Below, one piece after another: positions 8,728 to 17,594 of a DNA stretch of 64,000 nt; position 1 is the stretch's first letter; the number at the start of each line of letters is the position of its first letter. Made by a program: the position numbers and the translations under genes. Origin of the DNA: WLXB01 sp040221475 (lineage in GTDB: Bacteria > Pseudomonadota > Alphaproteobacteria > Rhodospirillales > Rhodospirillaceae). Location of the stretch: positions 93,999 through 157,998 of the forward strand of contig JAVKEJ010000027.1 in NCBI GenBank assembly GCA_040221475.1. Reading direction: 5' to 3'. Under the pieces are notes generated by a model, which was not told the origin of the DNA, ran no database searches, and worked only from the letters and a program-made list of their open reading frames with translations.

Positions 8728-9456
8728 TTGACTCTGCTTGTGGTCGCTTCTGGGGCGCTGGCGGCCGGATTTGTCACCGGCCTGGCGGGCTTTGGCACAG
8801 CGCTGATTGCGTCTGGTATATGGCTGCACGTTTTGCCGCCGGTGTTGATTGCGCCATTGGTCACCATCGCGGCTGTGGTGGCACATATCGTTGGCTTGGC
8901 AACCACTCGCCCACATTTTGACTGGTCTGCGGCACAGCCTTTTCTTATTGGTGGCCTCATCGGTATCCCCCTTGGTGTCGCCGTCTTGTCGCTGGCGGGG
9001 CCGGGTACGATCCGTGTTGGGGTTGGTTTCTTTCTGTTGATTTTCGCGGCTACCCAGCTTCTTGGCGTGGCGCGCTTTCACATCGGCACCTGGGGTGGGC
9101 GCACCGCGGATGCCGCCATTGGCGTCGGCGGTGGTATCCTTGGCGGGTTCGCTGGACTATCCGGCCCATTCCCCATCGTCTGGTTGCAAATGCGCGGCGG
9201 GCCATCGGCAGACCAGCGTGCAATCTTTCAGCCTTTCAATCTGGTTGTGCTGGCTGTCGCGGCCATTGGCATGGCCGTTGCCGGTTTGGTGACCGCACAG
9301 GTGCTGGGGCTGGTCGCCCTGGCCACACCTTTAACGGTGCTCGGCTCTTGGTTGGGCGCGCGCACCTATCTCAAGATCAGCGAAAAGACGTTTCGCAGTG
9401 TCGTGCTCAGTCTTCTGTTTGTGTCCGGTGCGGTGCTGGTCTTAGACGCGTTTTAA
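8728..9456 (+). CDS. TauE/SafE (TSUP) family membrane permease
   Basis: A 242-residue polytopic membrane protein with about eight hydrophobic helices. The glycine-rich AAGFVTGLAGFGTALIASG segment and its second-half echo GVGGGILGGFAGLSGPFPIVWLQ are the two repeats of the TSUP fold. The family exports or imports small anions such as sulfite, sulfonates or sulfoacetate across the inner membrane. No in-frame ATG or GTG lies upstream of the first helix, so the TTG at 8728 is taken as the start. It is convergent with the alpha/beta hydrolase, with 17 bases between the stops. The substrate is unknown. Confidence 0.85.
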   Translation: MTLLVVASGALAAGFVTGLAGFGTALIASGIWLHVLPPVLIAPLVTIAAVVAHIVGLATTRPHFDWSAAQPFLIGGLIGIPLGVAVLSLAGPGTIRVGVGFFLLIFAATQLLGVARFHIGTWGGRTADAAIGVGGGILGGFAGLSGPFPIVWLQMRGGPSADQRAIFQPFNLVVLAVAAIGMAVAGLVTAQVLGLVALATPLTVLGSWLGARTYLKISEKTFRSVVLSLLFVSGAVLVLDAF

Positions 9457-9473
9457 TCGCGGGCCAGAAAGTT

Positions 9474-10283
9474 TTAAACTCTGGCTAGCCAGTTCAGCAC
9501 GACTTCACAAAACTCAATTTTCTGCTCTTTACCCGCCACCACATGGGCGACCTCTGGCATGTCCAGACCCTCCGCGTTGGGAATGCCCTCTTGAATGGGC
9601 CGGGTCATGCGCGGGCCGGTTACTGTATCCATATGACTGTGAATCACCAGGCTCGGGCATTTCACGTTGACCAGTTGATCCGTCACGTTGTGGTTCAGGC
9701 AGGCATGAATGAAGCGCTCATGCGCAGGCAGGCGGCCCTTCAATTCGCGCCAAGGTCCATCGGGACCGAGGAGACGCTTATGGTTTTCGTTATAAAAATC
9801 TGGCCGGAACGACATCATGCACACAAAGCGCTGAAAGGCTTCCCATCCCATTTCCCGATGAACGTCGAGGAACAGGCGTAGTTGTTCGTTGAACAGCGGG
9901 TCGCTGGCATCCGACCAGGCACCCATGTTCATCATCGAGCGCACCAGATCCGGGCGTTTAATCGCCATCACTTGCGAGATACAGGCGCCCATGCCCACCA
10001 GGCCAATCAAATGCGCGCCACTGGTGTGCCCCAGATGCTCCAAAAGCTGTATGGCGTCGTCGGCATACATATCGATGCTCGACTCCTGACTCATATCATC
10101 GTCCGAGTCGTAGAGCCCGCGATAGTCAATGATGATGGCCTGGTAACTGTCCGACAGGCCACGCGGTAAATGCCCGTGCGCCCCATGGCAGAATGAACCC
10201 CAACCGCCTTGCACCAGCACGGGAACACCCTCACCATGGGTTTCGTAATACATCGTATGACCGTTAATATGGGCAGTCGGCAT
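9474..10283 (-). CDS. Alpha/beta-hydrolase-fold protein lacking the nucleophile
   Basis: About 269 residues of alpha/beta-hydrolase fold from the ATG at 10283, which has AGGAG seven bases upstream; a longer frame to 10310 lacks one. The cap/core order, a candidate acid (HSHMDTVTG) and a candidate histidine (EVAHVVAGKE) are present. The nucleophile elbow, normally G-x-S-x-G, reads GLVGMGA with Gly97 where Ser, Cys or Asp should sit, plus a one-residue insertion. Normal members hydrolyse esters, amides or C-C bonds; this one may be inactive, use another chemistry, or bind ligand only. It sits alone and diverges from a DUF420 membrane protein. Confidence 0.8.
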   Translation of the reverse strand: MPTAHINGHTMYYETHGEGVPVLVQGGWGSFCHGAHGHLPRGLSDSYQAIIIDYRGLYDSDDDMSQESSIDMYADDAIQLLEHLGHTSGAHLIGLVGMGACISQVMAIKRPDLVRSMMNMGAWSDASDPLFNEQLRLFLDVHREMGWEAFQRFVCMMSFRPDFYNENHKRLLGPDGPWRELKGRLPAHERFIHACLNHNVTDQLVNVKCPSLVIHSHMDTVTGPRMTRPIQEGIPNAEGLDMPEVAHVVAGKEQKIEFCEVVLNWLARV

Positions 10284-10374
10284 CGTAGGGCTCCTAATTT
10301 GACCGGACAAATGTAGATGTCTTTTCTAGACTCTCGCTTAGGTTCACGCAACCATTGAACGAAAGGAGAATTTC

Positions 10375-10848
10375 ATGTTGCCCCCAGGTTTTCTAGGTAC
10401 CCGTGGCGATATTCTGATGGACCTCGTAATTCTGTCGTTCATCATCATTTTGCCGGTCTTGATTTTTTCATGGAGCCGCGTCCGCGCGCAGCACTATCAG
10501 ACTCACAAGCGCACCCAGTTATGGCTGGGCGGCACCTTGGCGGTTGCGGTGCTGTTGTTTGAAATTGATATCCGGATGAACGGCGGGACCTTTGCTTTGG
10601 TGGCACCCAGTCCCTATGCCGATGCCTGGTGGCTCACCGCCATCATTTATGTCCATTTGGCCATTGCCGTGCTGACGTCACTCATTTGGGCGGGTTTGAT
10701 CTACATGTCCCTCAAGCGCTTTGAGGCGCCACCTGTACCGAATGCCTTTAGTGCAACGCATCGGGCCTGGGGGCGGGCTGGGATGATCGCCATGATCTTC
10801 ACCGGATTGACCGCCTATCCGCTGTATTTCTTTGGTTTCGCTGCCTGA
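10375..10848 (+). CDS. DUF420-type membrane protein
   Basis: A 157-residue protein with four hydrophobic helices. It has the membrane-embedded His and the HRAWGRAGMIAMIFTGLTAYPLYF end that recall the DUF420 family, found near cytochrome oxidase assembly genes in other bacteria. AAAGGAG precedes the ATG with good spacing. No oxidase genes are nearby. It converges on another small haem/copper-type membrane protein at 10872, so the two could share a role in membrane redox chemistry; this is inference. Confidence 0.72.
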   Translation: MLPPGFLGTRGDILMDLVILSFIIILPVLIFSWSRVRAQHYQTHKRTQLWLGGTLAVAVLLFEIDIRMNGGTFALVAPSPYADAWWLTAIIYVHLAIAVLTSLIWAGLIYMSLKRFEAPPVPNAFSATHRAWGRAGMIAMIFTGLTAYPLYFFGFAA

Positions 10849-10871
10849 GGCGATAACGCAGAGCACAGGCC

Positions 10872-11588
10872 CTAAAACTTGGCGACGGAAATCCAGATAA
10901 TCACGGCCACCAGCGTCCAGATGGTCTTGACGAAGAACAGCATCTTGCCCCGGTTCTGCGCCAGGGTGGCCTCGCGCTCGGGCGTCGATCCGTTTTTAAA
11001 GATGTCCGCAATCGAGGCCCGCGCGTGAGGAATGTACATCCGAATGCCAATGCCGCAGCTGACAATCACCGCGAACAACACCAGTTTCACCGCCAGCCAG
11101 GATGCGACGATGGGGCCATCGCCGGTTAAGGACCAAATCGCCGTGACCAGAAGAATACTGGTCACCACCACGCGCATGCGAATGTCGTACTTGCGGAACA
11201 GGGCCTGGAATTTCAAGTGCGCCTCGGGTCGTGTTTCTCCCAAGTTGGGGTGATCCACCCAATACTGATGCCACAGACCCCCAAGCCAGACGACGCCGAC
11301 AACAGCGGCGGCAAGGGCGAGGTCAGGGCCGTAGCCGCCCTGAAACCCCCAGCCGCCCAACGAGGTCATGGTGATTCCCAGCATCAGCAAAACAATCACA
11401 GCCGAGCGCGGTCCCATATCCAAAAAGCCAGACACTTTGCCCATCGTGGCGCGGGTCTCAATCGACAGCGAGGCGTCGCGCAGCTTCATGCCGCAATTGT
11501 AAACACCCATATCCATGCCCAGCCAAAGCCCGGCCATGATGATGTGCAGAAATTTTAGAATGATGTAGGGGTCGAACATTAGGTCCAT
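10872..11588 (-). CDS. CopD-like polytopic membrane protein
   Basis: A 238-residue integral membrane protein with five or six helices. The first helix, ILKFLHIIMAGLWLGMDMGVY, has the LHIxxAGLWLG pattern of CopD/DUF2269-type proteins, and additional histidines (LGGLWHQYWVDHP) lie near the membrane. Such proteins are linked to copper or haem handling in the inner membrane, but specific function is rarely known. It is the last gene of a leftward run (FAD oxidase, REC-MBL, isochorismatase-like, this gene), lying 17 bases behind the isochorismatase-like gene. Confidence 0.7.
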   Translation of the reverse strand: MDLMFDPYIILKFLHIIMAGLWLGMDMGVYNCGMKLRDASLSIETRATMGKVSGFLDMGPRSAVIVLLMLGITMTSLGGWGFQGGYGPDLALAAAVVGVVWLGGLWHQYWVDHPNLGETRPEAHLKFQALFRKYDIRMRVVVTSILLVTAIWSLTGDGPIVASWLAVKLVLFAVIVSCGIGIRMYIPHARASIADIFKNGSTPEREATLAQNRGKMLFFVKTIWTLVAVIIWISVAKF

Positions 11589-11605
11589 GAATTTTACGTG
11601 CCGGG

Positions 11606-12247
11606 CTATTCTGCCGCGATGCGTCCTTTATGTTTTGCGAGGTGTTTCATAACATCGGCCGCGTCCATGACATCGGCATAGCGTCGGCCCACGTCGCGCA
11701 GGTTATCGTTATGCGGGCCTTCATCCATATCGCCGCAGCAGTCGTGCGGCACGATCACCCGATACCCGTAAGAAAACGCATCGTTGATGGATGCCCGCAC
11801 ACAGCCCGATGTGGTGCAGCCGGTGACAATGACGGTATCGACGCAATTTTTATTTAGGAAATTGGTCAGCGGTGTCCCAAAAAAAATCGAGGGCGCATGT
11901 TTCCAAAAGTTGAAGTCATAGTCCGGATCATACACGCGGGGGTCCATGGCTGTCTGCGGATCGTCGTAAAACCAGTCTTCGTAGAGACAGGCGATTTTCC
12001 AATGGCCCATATCCCGCTTCGAGCCCCAGCCGACGCGGCAGCTAGCCACCGGAATATTAGCCGCGCGGGCCACATCCAACAGCTTTGAGGTCTGTTCAAC
12101 AGCAGCATGCACGTGAGGAGACCCACCCAGCGTGTATTGCGGATCAGTAAAACCCAATTGAAAATCGACCACCACCACAGCCGGGCGTTCGCCGAAGCCA
12201 ATACTCAACTCGCCATAAGTGGCATTTGCATACTTGCTGTCTGACAT
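11606..12247 (-). CDS. Isochorismatase-family cysteine amidohydrolase (second copy)
   Basis: A 213-residue member of the isochorismatase superfamily, started at the ATG at 12247 because GGAGGA sits seven bases upstream; a 54-codon upstream extension looks spurious. Catalytic Asp28 (VVVVDFQLGF), Lys in FWKHAPSIFFGT and Cys in TTSGCVRASINDA are all visible. The C-terminal VPHDCCGDMDEGPHNDNL resembles N-carbamoylsarcosine amidase relatives. It is a paralogue of the enzyme at 396-1028 but clearly divergent. Its neighbours are a REC-MBL fusion upstream and a CopD-like membrane protein downstream in the same direction. The substrate is unknown. Confidence 0.87.
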   Translation of the reverse strand: MSDSKYANATYGELSIGFGERPAVVVVDFQLGFTDPQYTLGGSPHVHAAVEQTSKLLDVARAANIPVASCRVGWGSKRDMGHWKIACLYEDWFYDDPQTAMDPRVYDPDYDFNFWKHAPSIFFGTPLTNFLNKNCVDTVIVTGCTTSGCVRASINDAFSYGYRVIVPHDCCGDMDEGPHNDNLRDVGRRYADVMDAADVMKHLAKHKGRIAAE

Positions 12248-12326
12248 GACGTCGTCCTCCAATCCCAGGATGAGTTGGAGCAGACTAACGTTCTCAGACC
12301 GATCTGTCCAAATAGGAGTTGGCAGT

Positions 12327-13547
12327 TTATGGCTGAAAAACAGCGCCCTCTGCGGGGGCTTCAACGCGTGTGGAGGGGTTGAGCGCGGCCATTTTTTCCT
12401 GAGCCACACTCAGCTTTCTATCGATGTCATCATCGTATTGATCGGGATCATGATGGAACAGGTGCAAGTGTTTCACATTCGCCGCCGCCGCAATCTCAAC
12501 CACCCGGCCGACAGAGGAATGCCCCCAGTGAATGCGCTTGTTGTATTCATCGTCAAAATAGGTGGTGTCGGTAATCAGGATGTCTGTGCCTGCGACAAAC
12601 TCAATCAGTTTGGCTTCATAGGACTTGTTTTGGAATCCGGACTCTTTTGTATACAGCTCGTTGTCGGTGACGTAGCAGACGGACTTGCCGCCAAATATAA
12701 CCCGGTATCCCAAGCAGTTTCCTGGGTGTGAGAGCAACATACTGCGCACTTCGATATCGTCATCAATCATCATGGTTTCTTCGACCATATCTTTGAAGGT
12801 GATCGACGCCCCCATGTCGGTAACTGTGATGGGGAAAAACACGTCATCCATTTGAGCGGAGATGAGATCTTCCATGGTTTTCTCACCGTGCTTGGCACCG
12901 ATCACCTGGAATTTGTTTCCGGGAATGAAAAACGGAGAGAAGAACGGAAACGCGTTGATGTGATCCCAATGGGGATGAGAAATAAACAAATGCGCTGAAA
13001 ATTTACCTTTGCGCTCTTCCATGATCTGGTCGGACAACACTTTAATGCCAGACCCCGCATCAAAAATCAGCGTGCGGTCATTGGGGAAACTCATGGTCAC
13101 GCAAGAGGTGTTGCCGCCATAGCGCAAAGATTTTTTACCCGGTACGGGCAAAGTGCCGCGCACGCCGTAGTAGCTCAGCGTAAAGGCGGATTCAACGATC
13201 GCACGGACCTGAGCAGCAAACTCAGTGGGATTCACAGGTTTGGTAATATAGCCATCTGCGCCCACTTGTTTGGCGCGGCGCTTGTCGTAGTCATAGGCTT
13301 TGCCAGAGACAACCACCACATAGATGGCTTCTAAGTCGGGCGCACTTTTGATCTGTCTGCACAATTCGATGCCGTCGATGTTAGGCATCATGATATCCAC
13401 CAGCACCACATCCGGCCTTGTTGCGCGCACATGGGTGACGATGTTTTGCTTTAGGTCAGCAATCTCAGCGTCGATGCCACCAGATTTGAGAATGTTTTGG
13501 GCAAGTGCGGCGACGGACGAATCGTCGTCAACAATCAAAGCTCGCAT
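12327..13547 (-). CDS. Response-regulator receiver fused to metallo-beta-lactamase hydrolase
   Basis: A 406-residue two-domain protein. Residues 1-120 form a receiver domain: acidic pocket Asp7-Asp8-Asp9, phospho-acceptor Asp51 (VVLVDIMMPN), Ser81 and the Lys103-Pro104 switch. Residues from about 125 form a metallo-beta-lactamase fold with H191-P-H193-W-D195-H196, later metal-binding residues (LLSHPGNCLGY, LITDTTYFDDEY) and the GHSS block. The hydrolase resembles the cyclic-nucleotide phosphodiesterase / RNase Z-like branch. Phosphorylation would presumably gate a hydrolase rather than a promoter. No histidine kinase gene is adjacent. It lies 36 bases downstream of the FAD oxidase gene on the same strand. 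Confidence 0.9.
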   Translation of the reverse strand: MRALIVDDDSSVAALAQNILKSGGIDAEIADLKQNIVTHVRATRPDVVLVDIMMPNIDGIELCRQIKSAPDLEAIYVVVVSGKAYDYDKRRAKQVGADGYITKPVNPTEFAAQVRAIVESAFTLSYYGVRGTLPVPGKKSLRYGGNTSCVTMSFPNDRTLIFDAGSGIKVLSDQIMEERKGKFSAHLFISHPHWDHINAFPFFSPFFIPGNKFQVIGAKHGEKTMEDLISAQMDDVFFPITVTDMGASITFKDMVEETMMIDDDIEVRSMLLSHPGNCLGYRVIFGGKSVCYVTDNELYTKESGFQNKSYEAKLIEFVAGTDILITDTTYFDDEYNKRIHWGHSSVGRVVEIAAAANVKHLHLFHHDPDQYDDDIDRKLSVAQEKMAALNPSTRVEAPAEGAVFQP

Positions 13548-13583
13548 GTGTTCGTCTTTCTTGAGGCCCCACCCATGCCCAAC

Positions 13584-15062
13584 TTAGGCGCTGGGTCTTA
13601 CATTTGCGTTAAGGCGGAAAAAGTTGGAGGGGTCGTAAGTATTCTTTACCTGCACCAGCCGATCATAGTTTCCACCATAGTTGTCGTTCACTTGGCCTTG
13701 GCTCTCGTCGATGAGGGAGTTGACATAAAAACCGCGGGTGAATGGCTCAATGTCGTTCCAGTAAGCCCGGTTCCACGCGATGTTTTGTTCATCGACATCT
13801 GTGTTGTCGACCGCCCATTTGCTGCTGGAATCAATGTTGTACGAGGCATCGCGATGGGCCCATACCGTCTCATCATTTCCAACCTGGGCGGGCGCACCAT
13901 CCATGGGCAGGAGACCGACACTAAACTGGCGGCTGGCCATGGGTTCCATGCGCTCGACCAAGGTGGTGATCAGATCGTCGTTGATTTCTCTGAGGAAGCC
14001 ACCTTTGGCGTAGTGCCGGTTGCCAGGGGCGTTAAACCCGTCGTCTGCAACCTGTTGTATTTTTACATATTCAATCGGGAAAACGCGGCCCTGAACGGCG
14101 GCGTCAAAGTCCCGCAGGGGTTTTAGCATTTTGTCGACTTCGGACATCGGGCCGAAATAATTACCGCCGATGCTCACGCCGCCGCTGCCATCTTCGCGCA
14201 TAGACACGCCGCCCAGCACGAACAGGTCTTCATGGGCGTTGTTGCTAAAATCGAAATACAGCTTCAGCGCGTCTTTGGCTTTTGCCATCGGATAATTGAA
14301 TCCGAAGTTGATCACCATCGGATTCATCTGGTGCAGACGGAAAATAAACTTGGTCACAATGCCGAAGTTGCCACCACCGCCGCGCACACCCCAATACAGA
14401 TCGGGATTTTCTGTTGCGTTTGCGTTCAGCACTTTCCCCTCAGCCGTGACCAGCTCGACACCCAGCACATTGTCGATGGCCAAGCCGAACCGCCGTTGCA
14501 GGCGCCCCATGCCGCCGCCCAGGGTTAAACCGCCGACGCCGGTGTGCGACACAACGCCTGCTGTGGTCGCTAAGCCCAGCGGCAACGCTTTCCGGTCCAG
14601 GTCGCCCAGTAAAGCGCCCCCTTGCACATGGGCTGTTTGCGCGGCGACGTTGATGTCCACGGCATTCATTTGCGTCAGGTCGATCACCAAGCCGCCATCG
14701 CACACGCCTTTGCCAGACATGCTGTGGCCGCCACAGCGCACGGCGGTCAGCAGCGCCTTGGCGCGGGCAAATTTTACAGCCGAAACAACGTCGTCCACAT
14801 TCATGCAATGGGCTATCAGGGCCGGGCGGCGATCCCAAAAGCGGTTCCAGACTTGCCTAGCCATGTCATAGCCGACACTGTCAGGACGGAGAACGACACC
14901 GTTAAAGCTCTCAGCGAAGGCCCGAATATCGCCTTTATCCAGCGTTGTGCTGTCCCCCTCGAGGGTGATTGCGGGCACGTCTTCGGCCCAGGCGGCTTTA
15001 AGGGGGAGGCTGCCAAACGCGGCGGCGGCCAGGGCGGATTTCATCAGGGTGCGGCGCTGCAT
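13584..15062 (-). CDS. Tat-exported FAD-linked oxidase (BBE family)
   Basis: A 492-residue flavoprotein with a twin-arginine-type leader (MQRRTLMKSALAAAAFG, ending near AWAED). It has a PCMH-type FAD-binding domain with the VRCGGHSMSG loop, whose His near residue 112 fits covalent flavin attachment, and the GGLTLGGGMG pyrophosphate loop. The C-terminal berberine-bridge element is NTYDPSNFFRLNANV. Relatives include 6-hydroxynicotine oxidase and sugar or alcohol oxidases that pass electrons to O2. GAGAGG precedes the ATG. It heads a leftward run with the REC-MBL protein. Action in the periplasm is expected; the substrate is unknown. Confidence 0.9.
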   Translation of the reverse strand: MQRRTLMKSALAAAAFGSLPLKAAWAEDVPAITLEGDSTTLDKGDIRAFAESFNGVVLRPDSVGYDMARQVWNRFWDRRPALIAHCMNVDDVVSAVKFARAKALLTAVRCGGHSMSGKGVCDGGLVIDLTQMNAVDINVAAQTAHVQGGALLGDLDRKALPLGLATTAGVVSHTGVGGLTLGGGMGRLQRRFGLAIDNVLGVELVTAEGKVLNANATENPDLYWGVRGGGGNFGIVTKFIFRLHQMNPMVINFGFNYPMAKAKDALKLYFDFSNNAHEDLFVLGGVSMREDGSGGVSIGGNYFGPMSEVDKMLKPLRDFDAAVQGRVFPIEYVKIQQVADDGFNAPGNRHYAKGGFLREINDDLITTLVERMEPMASRQFSVGLLPMDGAPAQVGNDETVWAHRDASYNIDSSSKWAVDNTDVDEQNIAWNRAYWNDIEPFTRGFYVNSLIDESQGQVNDNYGGNYDRLVQVKNTYDPSNFFRLNANVRPSA

Positions 15063-15154
15063 AACAGCCTCTCAATTTGATGATCAGATAGGTTGATGCT
15101 CAGCATAGGCAACGGAAGCGCCAGTGGCCAGCGCGATTGCCTGAGAACGCGACC

Positions 15155-15430
15155 TTAATCGAAGTGGTCATCTCCCAGCGGGCTCTTGGGTTTTTTCCGG
15201 GGTGTTTTTCCAGCAGAGGTTTTTGTCTCGGGCGGAGGTTTTGGCGGGGTGCGTTTGCGCGGCGACATGACGATGATCTCGAACACGTACCACAATGCGC
15301 CCGCGCCCAGCACATAACCAGCCACATCCAGCTGGCTGCGAATGGTGATGTCGAACGCCAGAATCATCACAAACGCACCGATGCCAAACAGCAGGCAGCG
15401 CACAAGCCGCAAGGTAAAGGCCTTGTCCAT
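15155..15430 (-). CDS. Small two-helix membrane protein with basic tail
   Basis: A 91-residue protein with two predicted membrane helices (roughly residues 10-27 and 36-53). A C-terminal cytoplasmic tail follows, rich in Lys, Pro and Arg, and ending in acidic DDHFD. No known family is recognised. It lies 78 bases upstream of the FAD oxidase gene in the operon direction, so it could belong to the same transcript or just flank it. Confidence 0.6.
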   Translation of the reverse strand: MDKAFTLRLVRCLLFGIGAFVMILAFDITIRSQLDVAGYVLGAGALWYVFEIIVMSPRKRTPPKPPPETKTSAGKTPRKKPKSPLGDDHFD

Positions 15431-15508
15431 AGCCTAAGTTTGATCTGGTTTTTAGTCGCACACAATAGGGATCGCCCAAATTGTCGCAGGACTTTCTTAT
15501 GGCGCGCC

Positions 15509-16186
15509 TTAGTAAATTGGGGCGAGGCGATGGGTTTCTTTAAAGCCCAGCCACCAGTGCACGTAACAGGCCGCCAGGGGCTCGGCCATTTGCTGACGAA
15601 ACACCAGATCATCTGAAATGGCTTTGGTCTCTTCGCTCACGTCCAGTTCGAGCAGCCGAATGATCCATTTCATCACCTGGTCATGGGGCTTGAGCATTTC
15701 TTCGTACTGGCTGCGTTTCACCGTGCGCAGCATGTCGAACACCAAATCCGCCGCGGCCCGCCCGTTGCGGCCCAAAGCCAGATCAATCTGGTCGTTGATG
15801 TCCGACATAAGTTCGTCGGCGGGAGCCCGTTCAAATAATTTGAACACTTTAATGGCTTCCGAAGCGACGATGGCGCAGTAGAAATACATCTCTAAATCAT
15901 GCTTCTCGATCAGCGCGCGTTTGTGGTCAAAGACCAGGTCCGAGGCTTCAATGTGCCCCTTGAGCCGATTCAGCCATTCCGGGAATTGCCGGTCGCAGAT
16001 GCGTTTCATGTCGCGCAGAAAATCAGCTACGGCCAGAGCGGTTTTGACCTTCTGCTTACGCGAGGTCATGTCCTGCCACAGCTCGGCCATGCGGGCGCGG
16101 CTATACCAGGGAGGCATGATCGTGTCGGAGGTCGACGCAGTGACGGGGCCGAAGGGCGGCGGGGCCGATTGATCAACCATTCCCAT
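15509..16186 (-). CDS. Hypothetical helical protein
   Basis: A 225-residue soluble protein, predicted almost all helical, with no signal peptide or recognised domain. Notable stretches are MPPWYSRARMAELWQDMTSRKQ, split by charged helices, and a C-terminal YVHWWLGFKETHRL. Codon use matches the neighbouring genes and the frame is long, so it is probably real. It diverges from the tandem PAS_5 genes across about 230 bases. Confidence 0.6.
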   Translation of the reverse strand: MGMVDQSAPPPFGPVTASTSDTIMPPWYSRARMAELWQDMTSRKQKVKTALAVADFLRDMKRICDRQFPEWLNRLKGHIEASDLVFDHKRALIEKHDLEMYFYCAIVASEAIKVFKLFERAPADELMSDINDQIDLALGRNGRAAADLVFDMLRTVKRSQYEEMLKPHDQVMKWIIRLLELDVSEETKAISDDLVFRQQMAEPLAACYVHWWLGFKETHRLAPIY

Positions 16187-16412
16187 TTACAGAAAACCCC
16201 ATATCAAACCGCCCAAATTCATATCTATAACCATAATCTGCTTGTGTTCTTTCACAAAGAATAAAAATCCCTTTTTAGTTGATTCGATCAATGCACTGTA
16301 CGCTGACTGAACGTCTCGCCATTTACGATGGAGCCATGTCCCCCTAATCTCAGAAGATCATTTAGGTATTTCATCGCGCCATGACGCCCACCCGCTGCCG
16401 CAGGACCTTTTC

Positions 16413-16961
16413 TTGGACCATGTTTCACCTCTTGCTCAGATCACACCGCTCGGCGCGCGGTGCGTGGCCTTTTGGACCTATTGGAACAGCCTGCCCAAGC
16501 ACCATTACGTGCCGCATCTCAGCGATTACTTCGATCATGTGCCGCCGCTGTTACAGCCCTATGTGGTGATGATGGATCTGCAGTCCGCCGATAAAATGAC
16601 CATGCGCCTGATGGGCACGGCGATGACCGAGTATTTGGGGGAGATGACGGGGTCCTCTGCGGAAAGTCTGTACAGCGGCGAGACCCGTAAAATTGCCATT
16701 GCCAAAGCCTGGACGGCGCTCAATCATCCCTGCGGGTATCTGGCCAGCCGCACGCTGCGCAGTGCCAATGGCCAACTGTTCATGTCGAATGGCATCGTCC
16801 TGCCCATTCGCACGGAGTCACCAGACAGCTTAACCGTCGTCAGTTTTGCCGAGCTTCCGCCGGTCTCTACGGGGGTGGCCCGTGAGGATCAAATTGAAGC
16901 GGTGCAGGGGTTCGCGCAGCACACCTGGCTGGATATCGGCGCGGGGACGCCAGCTCTGTGA
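16413..16961 (+). CDS. PAS_5-family sensor-like protein, first of a pair
   Basis: A 182-residue single-domain protein of the PAS_5 type. The signature FWTYWNSLPKHHYVPHLSDY, the ligand-domain strands MTMRLMGTAMTEYLGEMTG, and the CGYLASRTLRSANGQL block are all present. No ATG exists upstream in frame, so the TTG at 16413 with AGGA upstream is used. PAS_5 proteins are abundant in Rhodospirillales; their partners are mostly unknown. Its stop overlaps the GTG start of the next gene, a clear paralogue, so the two are translationally coupled. Both end with a shared WLDIGAGTP tail. Confidence 0.82.
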   Translation: MDHVSPLAQITPLGARCVAFWTYWNSLPKHHYVPHLSDYFDHVPPLLQPYVVMMDLQSADKMTMRLMGTAMTEYLGEMTGSSAESLYSGETRKIAIAKAWTALNHPCGYLASRTLRSANGQLFMSNGIVLPIRTESPDSLTVVSFAELPPVSTGVAREDQIEAVQGFAQHTWLDIGAGTPAL

Positions 16962-17575
16962 ATGACCCCATGAATGATGACATGAGTGATGATCACACTG
17001 TAGATCAAGTCCCGCGCATCGCAGCCTATGGCGAGAACTTTCGGGCGATGTGGACCTATTGGCACAGTTTGCCTAAGCAAAACCTGATGCCCCATCTCAG
17101 TGATTATCTGGATAACGTGCCGCCCGACCTTCAGCCCAAAGTGGTGCTGTTGGACTTAACAGACCCGGCCGAGGGCGAGGCATTTCCGTCGGACATTACG
17201 GTGCGGTTGGCGGGCACTATGGTCACGGCGTTCACCGGCGAGATCACGGGCACCAATGCGGAGCGTTTGTATCAGGGCAAAGCCCGCAGTATGGCCATTC
17301 GGGCGGCCTGGGTGGCGGCCAGTCAACCGTGTGGGTACTTGGTCAGTCGCGAAGTGCGCAGCCGTTTCGGATTGGTGTTTCAATCCCGCGCGCTCATTCT
17401 GCCGCTGCGCACCAACACGGTCGGCAGCAAAACCATTCTCAGTTTTAATGAACGTCCGCCGATCAAGGTGAACGATGTCCCCCGTGCGGCCAAGTCCGAC
17501 CAGGTCGAGGCCGTGCTGGAGTATCCCATGCCCCATTGGTTGGATATTGGCGCGGGGACACCTGCTAAAATATGA
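16958..17575 (+). CDS. PAS_5-family sensor-like protein, second of a pair
   Basis: A 205-residue paralogue of the preceding protein with the same block order: MWTYWHSLPKQNLMPHLSDYL, ITVRLAGTMVTAFTGEITG, CGYLVSREVRSR and the terminal HWLDIGAGTPA. It has an extra acidic N-terminus (MNDPMNDDMSDDHTVD). The GTG at 16958 overlaps the previous stop; ATGs at 16970 and 16982 are alternatives. No output domain is attached to either copy, so any signal must pass to another protein. A hairpin at 17595-17620 follows. Confidence 0.82.
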   Translation: MNDPMNDDMSDDHTVDQVPRIAAYGENFRAMWTYWHSLPKQNLMPHLSDYLDNVPPDLQPKVVLLDLTDPAEGEAFPSDITVRLAGTMVTAFTGEITGTNAERLYQGKARSMAIRAAWVAASQPCGYLVSREVRSRFGLVFQSRALILPLRTNTVGSKTILSFNERPPIKVNDVPRAAKSDQVEAVLEYPMPHWLDIGAGTPAKI

Positions 17576-17594
17576 CCGGCGGGCCACAAAACAA

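Noticed and set aside
14296..14871. Long plus-strand frame opposite the FAD oxidase
   Set aside because: It is antisense to a well-supported flavoprotein, has no ribosome site and reads as low-complexity Pro/Arg/Thr protein typical of shadow frames in GC-rich DNA.
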